Below, one piece after another: positions 24,638 through 32,951 of a DNA stretch of 64,000 bases. The notes under the pieces were generated by a model that had not been told where the DNA came from, made no database searches, and was given only the letters and a program-made list of their open reading frames with translations. Position numbers and translations under genes: made by a program. Positions within the stretch are counted from its first letter, which is position 1. Each line of letters begins with the position of its first letter. Source of the stretch: Subtercola endophyticus (GTDB lineage: Bacteria > Actinomycetota > Actinomycetes > Actinomycetales > Microbacteriaceae). The stretch spans positions 3,968,001 to 4,032,000 of the forward strand of contig NZ_CP087997.1 in assembly GCF_021044565.1 (NCBI RefSeq), read 5' to 3'.

Positions 24638-25582
24638 TCAGCCGTTCCAGGTGCTGACGGCGTCTAGGTGGGCGACCTCGTCGGGGGTGAGGGTGACGGC
24701 GTCGACGGCGAGGAGGTCGGGCACCTGGGAGGGGCGGGAGGCGCTCGCGATGGGGGCGACGACGGTGGGCTTGGCGAGCAGCCAGGCGAGAGCGGTCGTG
24801 GTGATGCTGGCCTCGTGGGCTTGGCCGATCTCTTCGAGGGCGTCGATGATGGCGAGGCCCGCCGGGGTCGCGTAGCGAGCAGCACCCTTTGCGCGCGCGG
24901 TGCCGGCGTTGTCGTCGGCCGTGCGGTACTTTCCGGTCAAGAAGCCGCTGGCGAGCGAGTAGTAGGGCAGCACGCCCAGGTTGTTGGCCGACGCGAGCGG
25001 GGCGAGCGTCTGCTCGAAGTCGTTGCGGTGCACGAGGTTGTAGTGCGGCTGCAGCGCCACGGGGCGGGCGAATCCGTTCGCGTCGGCGACGTCGAGCCAC
25101 TGCTGAATGCGGTCGGCCGTGAAGTTCGAGAGGGCGTAGTAGCGCACCTTTCCGCTCTTCACGAGCGAGTCGAATGCCGCCGCCGACTCCTCGAGCGGAG
25201 TGTCGGGGTCGTCGTAGTGCGCCCAGTACAGGTCGATGCTCTCGACGCCGAGCCGGCCGAGTGAAGCGTCGGCGGCGGCGAGGATGTTCGCGCCCTTCAG
25301 CCCCAGAAAGTCGGGGTGCCGGCTGACCTTCGTGGCGATCACGAGGTCGTCGTGGCTTCCGCGCTCTGCGATCCACTCGCCGATGATTGTCTCGGATTCG
25401 CCCCCGTGGTTGCCCGGAACGAAGGCCGAGTACGAGTCGGCCGTGTCGATGAAGTCGCCCCCGCCGGAGGCGTATGCGTCGAGAATGTCGAACGATGCCG
25501 CCTTATCGGCCGTCCAGCCGAAGACGTTGCCGCCCAGGCAGAGGGGAAAGACGTCGAGTTCACTGAGTCCGATGCGTGCCAC
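24638..25582 (-). CDS. Aldo/keto reductase
   Basis: The predicted protein has 314 residues from GTG 25582 (VARIGLSELDVFPLCLGGNVFGW), chosen because AGGA stands eight bases upstream. An earlier ATG at 25633 would add 17 non-family residues. The fold is the NADPH-dependent (beta/alpha)8 barrel: catalytic Asp/Tyr in DFIDTADSYSAFVPG, Lys in VIATKVSRH, His in YWAHYDDPDTPLEES, then ALSNFTADRIQQWL, LQPHYNLVHRN, VLPYYSLASGFLTGKYR and the cofactor-binding PIASASRPSQV. It resembles the YajO/Tas-like group of general carbonyl reductases; the natural substrate is unknown. It is divergent from the RND exporter. Confidence 0.9.
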   Translation of the reverse strand: MARIGLSELDVFPLCLGGNVFGWTADKAASFDILDAYASGGGDFIDTADSYSAFVPGNHGGESETIIGEWIAERGSHDDLVIATKVSRHPDFLGLKGANILAAADASLGRLGVESIDLYWAHYDDPDTPLEESAAAFDSLVKSGKVRYYALSNFTADRIQQWLDVADANGFARPVALQPHYNLVHRNDFEQTLAPLASANNLGVLPYYSLASGFLTGKYRTADDNAGTARAKGAARYATPAGLAIIDALEEIGQAHEASITTTALAWLLAKPTVVAPIASASRPSQVPDLLAVDAVTLTPDEVAHLDAVSTWNG

Positions 25583-25719
25583 CGAAAAGGTCCTTTCGTA
25601 GAGTGCAACTTCTTCAAGGCTAGACCTGAGCATGCGTGAACAGATGCAAATGCGGGGCGCTGTGAAATGGGAGACTGAAACCCCACAGCAAACAGCTTCG
25701 CCGGCCCCGAGAGGGAAAT

Positions 25720-28700
25720 GTGCACTTTCTCGCCGTCTTCAGCATGAAGAACCGCGCGCTCATCGCGCTCGTGACGATTGTCGTCGCCATTTTCGGCAGC
25801 ATTGCGCTGACGAGCCTGAAGCAAGAGCTCATTCCGTCGATCGACTTTCCGCAGCTGGTGGTGTTGACCAACTACCCAGGCGCCGCCCCGGAGGTCGTCA
25901 ACCAAGACGTGAGCGTGCCAGTCGAGCAGGCGGTGCAGGGCGTCGAAGGCATCGACACCACCTCGGCCACCTCGAGTACGAACCTCTCGATCGTGAACGC
26001 GACGTTCGTGTACGGCACGAACCTGGCCAACGCCGAGCAGAAGATCAGCCAGGCGATCAGCCGCATTCAGTCGACGCTGCCTGACGGCATCACTCCGCAG
26101 GTGCTGAGCGGCAGCATCGGCGATCTGCCGGTCATCCAGATCGCCGTCACCGGCGGCGACACCGAGAAGATGGCGGCGCAGATCAACGCGTCGACACTCA
26201 CCGACATCGAGCAGGTGCCCGGCGTGCGGGCCGCGTCGCTGCTGGGCGATGTGGGCAAACGGGTGACGATCACACCCGACCCCGCCAAGATGACGGCAGC
26301 GGGGCTGACCGACACCTCGATCAAGAACGCGGTCGCGACGAACGGCCAGCTCATTCCGGCCGGATCGCTCACCGAGAACGGGCTGACCTATTCGGTGCAG
26401 GCCGGCTCGACGCTCGCGAGCGTCGCGGACATCAGTGCGCTGCCGGTGACTCCCACTAGCTCGACGGGCTCTGGCGAGGCCGGGGCTGCTGCGGCCGCAG
26501 CTGCCGCCTCTGCGGCAGGCGGATCGGTCAAGACCATCGGCGATGTGGCGACGGTCGCCCTCGTAGACAACCCGGTGACGTCGATCTCGCGCGTCAACGG
26601 ACAGCCGGCGCTGACCATCGCCGTGACGAAGCTTCCGTCGGCGAACACCGTCGACGTGTCGAAGGGCGTGCGCGACCTGATCCCGTCGCTCGAGACGGCG
26701 CTGCCCGGAGCGACGTTCACGGTCGTGTTCGACCAGGCCCCGTTCATCCAGCAGTCCATCAACTCGCTCGCCGAAGAGGGGCTGCTCGGCCTGTTCTTCG
26801 CCGTCGTCATCATTCTCATCTTCTTGATGTCGATCAGGTCGACTTTGGTGACCGCCATCTCGATTCCGACCTCGGTGCTCATCACCTTCATCGCTATGCA
26901 GGCGGCGGACTACTCGCTGAACATCATCACGCTCGGCGCTCTGACCATCGCCATCGGGCGGGTGGTCGACGACTCGATCGTGGTCATCGAGAACATCAAG
27001 AGGCATCTGACGTTTGCCGAGGTGGGCGGCCCGATCACGGGCGCCCAGCGCTCTGCCGTCATCGTGGAGGCCGTTCGCGAGGTGGCCACCGCGGTGACCG
27101 CCTCGACCGTGACGACCGTCGCCGTGTTCCTGCCGATCGCGCTGTTCGTGCAGGGCACGACGGGAGAGCTGTTCAAGCCGTTCTCGCTGACCGTCACCAT
27201 TGCGTTGCTGTCGTCGTTGCTCGTGGCGCTGACCATCGTGCCCGTTCTGGCGTACTGGTTCTTGGGCAGCTCGCACAAGCCGAAGAAGGCGAAGCGGGCT
27301 AAGAAGTCGGCTGCGGCGACACCGGATGCTCCGCAGACGCCTGCGCTCGCGAACACGTCAGACGCTGCCGGCTCCGACGCGGCCCCCGTCGACCTCGTGG
27401 CCGGTCGCCCCGTGCGCGACTCGCTCGCGGTCGCCACGGCTGCGCTCCCTCGCCGCAGCCGCCGACAGCCCACTGCCGTGGTCGACGACGAGAAGCCGAG
27501 CGCGTTGCAGCGCCGCTACCTGCCGATCATCAGCTGGACCCTCAAGCACTCGGTGGCAACCATGCTCATCGCGGTCTTCGTGCTGGCCGGAACGTTCGCG
27601 CTTGTGCCGTTCATGAAGACGAACTTCCTGGGATCCAGCGGGCAGAACACCCTCACGGTCACACAGACCGTACCCGTCGGCACGAGTCTCGACGCGCAGA
27701 ACACGTCGGCGCAGAAGGTCGAGGCTGCGCTCAAGGGCGTCTCGGGCATCCAGACCGTTCAGGTGTCGATCGGGTCGAGCGGCTCGAGTCTTCGTGACGC
27801 GTTCGCGGGCGGCGGGGCGAACGCGATCACCTACTCGATCACGACCGACGAGAACGTGAACCAGGATGACCTGCAGAACACGGTGCGCACCGACCTCGCC
27901 GCGATTCCCGACGTCGGCCAGATCACCGTGGGCGCCTCTGCCGGATTCGGCGGATCGTCAGACATCGAGGTCGACATCACCGCCTCGAACCAGGCCGACT
28001 TGCAGACCGCCTCAGACGCGCTGCTCGCGTCGATCTCGAAGCTGTCGGGCATCACGCAGGCGACCTCGAACCTGGCGGCGACCCGGCCGTATATCGCCGT
28101 CGCGGTGGATCGTGACAAGGCGGCCGCAGCGGGGCTGAGCGAGGTCGCGGTCGGAACGCTGGTGTCGAATGCGATGCAGCCGCAGACCGTCGGCACGATC
28201 GGCATCGACGGTACGCAGCTCACCATCTACATTCAGAGCGACTCGACTCCGTCGTCCCAGGCCGACCTGGCGGCGCTGCAGATTCCGACAGTGGCCGGCC
28301 CCGTGAGGCTCGACTCGCTCGCGACGGTCTCGCAGCAGAACGGCCCCGACACCATTACGGAGTCGAAGGGCCTGCGCACGGCGGCGATCACCGCCACACC
28401 GTCGAGCGACAACCTCGGTGGCGCCAGCGCCGAGGTCTCGAAGGCGGTTGCGGACACCACGCTGCCTGCGGGCGCGGCAGCGACCCTGGGCGGCGCGACC
28501 TCCGACCAGAGCGACGCCTTCAGCCAGCTGGGCATCGCGCTGCTCGTCGCGATTCTGATCGTGTACGTGGTCATGGTCGCCACCTTCAAGAGCCTGCTGC
28601 AGCCGCTCTTGCTGCTGGTCTCGGTGCCGTTCGCGGCGACCGGCGCCATTGCGCTGCAGGTGATTTCGGGCATCCCGCTCGGCGTCGCCTCGATCATCGG

Positions 28701-29136
28701 CGTGCTGATGCTGATCGGAATCGTGGTGACGAACGCCATCGTGCTCGTCGACCTCGTGAACCAGTACCGCACCAGAGGGCTCCCGGTGCGGGAGGCGCTC
28801 GTTCAGGGAGCCATCCGCCGACTGCGGCCGATTCTGATGACCGCACTGGCGACGATCTTCGCCCTGGTGCCGATGGCGATCGGGCTCACCGGACACGGCG
28901 GATTCATCTCTCAACCCCTCGCGATCGTAGTGATCGGCGGACTGATCTCGTCGACCATCTTGACGCTCATCGTGCTACCGGTTCTGTACAACCTCGTGGA
29001 GGGCGCGCGTGAGCGTCGTCGAGTGCGGCGCGAGCAGCGTCTCGCCGACCGTCAGGCCGAGGCTGCGGGTCCGAAGCCGATTCTCGCGTTGTCGGCCGGC
29101 GCGTCGGCTGCGGGCGCTGACGCCGATTCCGTTTGA
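25720..29136 (+). CDS. RND-family efflux permease (HAE/AcrB-like)
   Basis: The predicted protein has 1138 residues starting at GTG 25720 (GAGAGGG four bases upstream); ATG 25744 is a possible internal start. The layout is that of a proton-driven RND pump: TM1 with SMKNRALIALVTIVVAIFG, a large extracellular loop (porter motifs QLVVLTNYPGAAPE, LPDGITPQVLSG), TM2-6 with LGALTIAIGRVVDDSIVVIEN (TM4), then a repeated second half with a second loop and TM8-12 (LMLIGIVVTNAIVLVDLVNQYRTRG). An unusual ~95-residue cytoplasmic linker rich in Lys, Ala, Pro and Arg joins the halves. No membrane-fusion or outer-membrane partner is nearby, as expected in Gram-positives (SwrC-like). Substrate unknown. Confidence 0.88.
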   Translation: MHFLAVFSMKNRALIALVTIVVAIFGSIALTSLKQELIPSIDFPQLVVLTNYPGAAPEVVNQDVSVPVEQAVQGVEGIDTTSATSSTNLSIVNATFVYGTNLANAEQKISQAISRIQSTLPDGITPQVLSGSIGDLPVIQIAVTGGDTEKMAAQINASTLTDIEQVPGVRAASLLGDVGKRVTITPDPAKMTAAGLTDTSIKNAVATNGQLIPAGSLTENGLTYSVQAGSTLASVADISALPVTPTSSTGSGEAGAAAAAAAASAAGGSVKTIGDVATVALVDNPVTSISRVNGQPALTIAVTKLPSANTVDVSKGVRDLIPSLETALPGATFTVVFDQAPFIQQSINSLAEEGLLGLFFAVVIILIFLMSIRSTLVTAISIPTSVLITFIAMQAADYSLNIITLGALTIAIGRVVDDSIVVIENIKRHLTFAEVGGPITGAQRSAVIVEAVREVATAVTASTVTTVAVFLPIALFVQGTTGELFKPFSLTVTIALLSSLLVALTIVPVLAYWFLGSSHKPKKAKRAKKSAAATPDAPQTPALANTSDAAGSDAAPVDLVAGRPVRDSLAVATAALPRRSRRQPTAVVDDEKPSALQRRYLPIISWTLKHSVATMLIAVFVLAGTFALVPFMKTNFLGSSGQNTLTVTQTVPVGTSLDAQNTSAQKVEAALKGVSGIQTVQVSIGSSGSSLRDAFAGGGANAITYSITTDENVNQDDLQNTVRTDLAAIPDVGQITVGASAGFGGSSDIEVDITASNQADLQTASDALLASISKLSGITQATSNLAATRPYIAVAVDRDKAAAAGLSEVAVGTLVSNAMQPQTVGTIGIDGTQLTIYIQSDSTPSSQADLAALQIPTVAGPVRLDSLATVSQQNGPDTITESKGLRTAAITATPSSDNLGGASAEVSKAVADTTLPAGAAATLGGATSDQSDAFSQLGIALLVAILIVYVVMVATFKSLLQPLLLLVSVPFAATGAIALQVISGIPLGVASIIGVLMLIGIVVTNAIVLVDLVNQYRTRGLPVREALVQGAIRRLRPILMTALATIFALVPMAIGLTGHGGFISQPLAIVVIGGLISSTILTLIVLPVLYNLVEGARERRRVRREQRLADRQAEAAGPKPILALSAGASAAGADADSV

Positions 29137-29206
29137 GAGACTTCTGTCTGAGAACGCCAGCATTCAGGCTGGGAGTCGACCTTGGATTCTGGCAATCGCC
29201 CAAATC

Positions 29207-29222
29207 CTGACCGAACGGTCAG
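29207..29222. promoter_or_regulatory. 16-bp palindromic operator over the tetR promoter
   Basis: CTGACCG-AA-CGGTCAG is a perfect palindrome. It ends one base before TACGGT (29224-29229), which itself lies six bases before the tetR GTG, so the site fills the spacer of a leaderless promoter. This is the expected position for TetR autorepression and for control of the downstream MMPL and YhgE genes. Confidence 0.7.
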
Positions 29223-29235
29223 CTACGGTGGCACC

Positions 29236-29856
29236 GTGAGTCACGCCGCACCCAGAAGTGAGCCAGCAGAAGAACTGCGGGCCGTCGCACTGCGTCTGTT
29301 CGTCGAGACGAGCTACGCGGGTGCCTCGCTGCAGCAGATCGCCGACGCGGCCGGTTACTCGAAGTCGAGCGTGCTCTATCACTTCGCGTCGAAAGAAGCC
29401 CTGCTCGAGTCTGCGCTGACTCCGGCGGTCGACAAGCTGGGCCTCGTGCTCGGCAGCAGCGTCGGCCGCATCGCCGACGAAGCCCAGCGGGCCGCCTTCG
29501 TCGAGGAGTTCATCGACTTTCTGCTTGAATACAAGCTCGAAGCACACATCATCATCAACCAGGGGCAGTCGCTCGCCGGCATCCCCACTATGGATCGGGC
29601 TCGTGACTGGATCACCCGCCTAGCTGGCTCGTTCGACAGCGAGATGTCGAGCGTGACCCAGCGCATCAGAATCGGGGTCGGCCTAGCCGGCGCCGCCTAC
29701 GTGCTGGCCACTACTGCCGGTGACGCTACCGTTCACGATTCGATCGACGAGGTCAGAGCAGCCCTCATCGACGTTGTCTCAGAGCTCGTCTCGACCTTTT
29801 CTGCCCCCGCTCTTTCTGCCACTGCCCCTGCCACGCCGAACCGACTCACCCCTTAG
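29236..29856 (+). CDS. TetR-family repressor of the MMPL-YhgE operon
   Basis: The predicted protein has 206 residues from GTG 29236 (VSHAAPRSEP). The N-terminal helix-turn-helix is typical: AVALRLFVETSYAGASLQQIADAAGYSKSSVLYHFASKEALLESAL. The remaining alpha-helical part is the ligand and dimer domain and shows no named subfamily. It stops twelve bases before the MMPL gene (ATG 29868), so the genes are cotranscribed. The chosen start leaves the palindrome at 29207-29222 outside the coding region; a TTG 54 bases earlier would place it inside. Its likely role is repression of the operon until a substrate of the exporters binds. Confidence 0.88.
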   Translation: MSHAAPRSEPAEELRAVALRLFVETSYAGASLQQIADAAGYSKSSVLYHFASKEALLESALTPAVDKLGLVLGSSVGRIADEAQRAAFVEEFIDFLLEYKLEAHIIINQGQSLAGIPTMDRARDWITRLAGSFDSEMSSVTQRIRIGVGLAGAAYVLATTAGDATVHDSIDEVRAALIDVVSELVSTFSAPALSATAPATPNRLTP

Positions 29857-29867
29857 GAGCCACGACC

Positions 29868-32800
29868 ATGGCAACTCTGCTCTATCGCATCGGGCGCTTC
29901 TCGTACCGCCACTCGTGGCAGATTCTCGTCGCGTGGTTCGTGATTCTCGTGGGGATTCTGGGCGGTGGCCTCGCCCTCGGCGGCACGACGGTGAACACCT
30001 TCTCGATTCCCGGCACCGAGTCGCAGCAGGCGCTCGACAAGCTGACCGCGGTCTTCCCTGCCGCGGCCGGGGCGAGCGCTCAGGTCGTCTTCGAGGTTCC
30101 CGACGGCCAGACGGTGAACGATGCCGCAGACAAGACCGCCATCACGGCGACGACCGATGCGATTGCCAAGATTCCGCACGTCTCGTCTGTCATCGATCCG
30201 TATTCGCAGTACGCCGCCAACGCCATCTCGAAAGACGGCACGATCGCCTACGCCACCGTGCAGTTCGACGGGCCCACCACGAGCATTCCGCAGTCGACCA
30301 TCCAGGCGGTCGAAGACGCGAAGACTCCGGCGACCGATGCGGGCATTCGTGTCGAATTCGGCGGCGACATCTTTCAGGCCGGATCAGTAGCGATCAGCCC
30401 GTCAGAGGGTCTCGGCGTGGTCTTCGCCGCCATCGTGCTGTTCTTCACGTTCGGCTCGATCCTTGCCGCCGGGCTACCGCTGCTCTCGGCGATCCTGGGT
30501 GTCGGTGTCTCGCTCGGAGCGGTGATTCTGGTCTCGGCGTTCGCCGAGGTGTCGAGCACCGCACCGACACTGGCCGCGATGATCGGCCTCGCGGTCGGAA
30601 TCGACTACGCCCTGTTCATCCTGTCGCGCCACCGAACCCAGCTCGCGCAAGGCATACCACCGGAGGAGTCTGCCGCCCAGGCGGTCGCCACGGCAGGCAG
30701 CGCGGTGGCCTTCGCCGGCACGACCGTGATCATCGCTCTGCTGGGGCTGCTCGTCGTGGGCATTCCGTTCTTGAGCGTGATGGGTGTGGCCGCGGCCTTC
30801 GCCGTGTTCGTCTCCGTGCTGATCGCGATGACGTTACTGCCCGCGATCATGGGGCTGTTCAAACACCGCCTCGCGCCGAAAGAGGGCGGCCGCGTTCAGC
30901 GCCGCGCGCTCGCCGACCTGGCCGGCCACGGTGCACCCGAGGGTGCGGCGACCTCGGAGGACGCGGGCGCTTCGACCGCTGCCTCGACCACCGAATGGTC
31001 GCTCTCGGCCGAGGGCGCGGTGGATGCCCCGGAGCCCGGCTCGAAGGCCGCCAAACGCGCCGCACGTGCGGCCGCCGCCAAGCCCGTGGGCAAGTCGATG
31101 GGCGCGCGCTGGGTGGGCCTCGTGATGAAGGCGCCGATCGTGTTCGTCATCGTCGTGCTGGGAATCGTCGGAGTCGCATCGATTCCGGCGCTGAGCCTCG
31201 ACCTGAACCTGCCGACGTCGGGTCAGCAGCCGCTGAACACCACGAATCGGCAGGCCTACGACATTCTCGCCAAGGGCTTCGGCCCCGGGTACAACGGGCC
31301 GCTGATCGTGGTGGCCGACATTACGCAGTCCACCGACATTCAGGGTGTGCTCACCAAGATCCACGACGAGCTCGGCACTGTGAAGGGCGTTACCTACGTG
31401 AGCCAGGGCGTGCCCGACTCGACCCTCGACACGGCGATCTTCCGGGTGATTCCGGATGCTGCGCCCGACTCTCCCGAGACGAAGGTCGTGGTGCACGACA
31501 TTCGTGACATGAACGCGAAGATCACGGCCGATCTCGGCACGCCGATCGCGGTGACCGGAGCGACGGCCGTGGCGGTCGACGTCTCGAACGTGTTGACCGA
31601 TGCTCTGCTGCCGTTCGGAATTCTCGTGGTGGGGTTGTCGATCATCCTTCTGGCCATGGTGTTCCGATCGATTGCGGTACCGCTGACCGCCGCCCTCGGC
31701 TTCTTGCTTTCGGTGGGCGCGAGCTTCGGCGTCTCGGTCGCGGTCTTTCAGTGGGGGTGGGGCGGCAGCCTGCTCAACATGGACACGACCGGGCCGCTGC
31801 TGAGCTTCTTACCCATCCTGCTGATGGCCATCCTGTTCGGGCTTGCCATGGACTACCAGGTGTTCTTGGTGTCGGGCATGCGTGAAGAGTGGGTGAAGAC
31901 AGGTGACGCGCGAAGATCGGTGCGGGTTGGTTTCGTGCACGGCGCCCGGGTGGTGACGGCCGCGGCGCTCATCATGTTCTTCGTGTTCTTCGCCTTCGTG
32001 CCTGAGGGTACGGGTGCGATCAAGCAGATCGCCCTCGCGCTGGCCGTCGGTGTGTTCGTCGACGCGTTCCTCGTGCGCATGACGCTGATTCCGGCCGTCA
32101 TGACCATGCTCGGCAAGCACGCCTGGAGCCTGCCGAAGTTTCTCGCCCGCATTCTGCCCAACGTCGACGTCGAGGGCGAGGGGCTGCGCGAGCACATCAC
32201 GAGCAGCGCCTGGGCGTCGAAGCACACCGACGACGCCATCACCGCGCAGAATCTGGCCATCGCGGGGCTCGAGGGTGCCGTCGACCTCTCGGTGCCCTTC
32301 GGCGGGCTGCTCGTGGTGGGCGGCGACACGAGCTCACGCCGCCTGCTCGGTGCGACTCTCGCCGGCCGGCTACTGCCGGAACACGGCGAGCTGCAGATTC
32401 TGTCGCTGTGCGTGCCATCGGAGTCGGGTGCCATCAGCCGCCGGGTCTCGCTCGTCGACGTCTCCTCTGCACGCCCCGACCTCGATACGACGGTGGGCGC
32501 CGCTCTGCGTGAGCGCATCAGCTTGTCGAAGCACTGGCTCAACCCGTGGGTGTCGAAGGCCGAGGTGGAGAGGCGCGTGGCATCCATCACCCGTGCGCTC
32601 GAGCTCGTGCCGGGTGAGCGTGCGGTGACCGAGTCGACGACGCTCGGCGAGCTCTCCCCAGTCGCCTCTGCGGTCGTCTTCACCGAACTCGGCCTGGCCG
32701 ACACGTCGGATCTGCTCGTCGTCGACACGGGCGACTTCGGCTCGCCCACCGACGAGACCGTCTTCTTGCGCGCCCTGGTCTCGCAGGTGCCGCCGCAGAC

Positions 32801-32951
32801 GACGCTCGTCGTCGGGCTGCCGGCCCTGCCCGACGGGCTGGCTGCCACGCCGACCGCGCACGACCATGCGGCTACCGACCAGACTGCGCCGCGGCCCGTC
32901 AGCACTATCGAACTCTCTCACCCTGCCCGCCAGGAAGGATCACTGCGATGA
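29868..32951 (+). CDS. MMPL-family exporter fused to a degenerate ABC-ATPase-like domain
   Basis: The predicted protein has 1027 residues. Residues ~1-760 are an MMPL (RND superfamily) exporter: TM1 at 15-40, an extracellular domain, TM2-6 with GLAVGIDYALFILSRHR (proton-relay Asp/Tyr), a cytoplasmic linker, then the second half with ILFGLAMDYQVFLVSGMREEW and a final TM bundle. From ~785 an extra ~215 residues resemble an ABC nucleotide-binding domain with lost catalytic residues. VDLSVPFGGLLVVGGDTSSRR (a Walker-A-like turn at 818-825 without Gly-Lys-Ser) is followed by LAGRLLPEHGELQIL, TTLGELSPVASAVVF (signature position) and DLLVVDTGD (Walker-B-like, Glu replaced). ATGA overlap with the YhgE gene indicates translational coupling. 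Confidence 0.9.
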   Translation: MATLLYRIGRFSYRHSWQILVAWFVILVGILGGGLALGGTTVNTFSIPGTESQQALDKLTAVFPAAAGASAQVVFEVPDGQTVNDAADKTAITATTDAIAKIPHVSSVIDPYSQYAANAISKDGTIAYATVQFDGPTTSIPQSTIQAVEDAKTPATDAGIRVEFGGDIFQAGSVAISPSEGLGVVFAAIVLFFTFGSILAAGLPLLSAILGVGVSLGAVILVSAFAEVSSTAPTLAAMIGLAVGIDYALFILSRHRTQLAQGIPPEESAAQAVATAGSAVAFAGTTVIIALLGLLVVGIPFLSVMGVAAAFAVFVSVLIAMTLLPAIMGLFKHRLAPKEGGRVQRRALADLAGHGAPEGAATSEDAGASTAASTTEWSLSAEGAVDAPEPGSKAAKRAARAAAAKPVGKSMGARWVGLVMKAPIVFVIVVLGIVGVASIPALSLDLNLPTSGQQPLNTTNRQAYDILAKGFGPGYNGPLIVVADITQSTDIQGVLTKIHDELGTVKGVTYVSQGVPDSTLDTAIFRVIPDAAPDSPETKVVVHDIRDMNAKITADLGTPIAVTGATAVAVDVSNVLTDALLPFGILVVGLSIILLAMVFRSIAVPLTAALGFLLSVGASFGVSVAVFQWGWGGSLLNMDTTGPLLSFLPILLMAILFGLAMDYQVFLVSGMREEWVKTGDARRSVRVGFVHGARVVTAAALIMFFVFFAFVPEGTGAIKQIALALAVGVFVDAFLVRMTLIPAVMTMLGKHAWSLPKFLARILPNVDVEGEGLREHITSSAWASKHTDDAITAQNLAIAGLEGAVDLSVPFGGLLVVGGDTSSRRLLGATLAGRLLPEHGELQILSLCVPSESGAISRRVSLVDVSSARPDLDTTVGAALRERISLSKHWLNPWVSKAEVERRVASITRALELVPGERAVTESTTLGELSPVASAVVFTELGLADTSDLLVVDTGDFGSPTDETVFLRALVSQVPPQTTLVVGLPALPDGLAATPTAHDHAATDQTAPRPVSTIELSHPARQEGSLR

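Noticed and set aside
29720..31507. 595-codon plus-strand frame overlapping tetR and MMPL
   Set aside because: Arg/Gly-rich shifted-frame reading of the MMPL gene; no motif.
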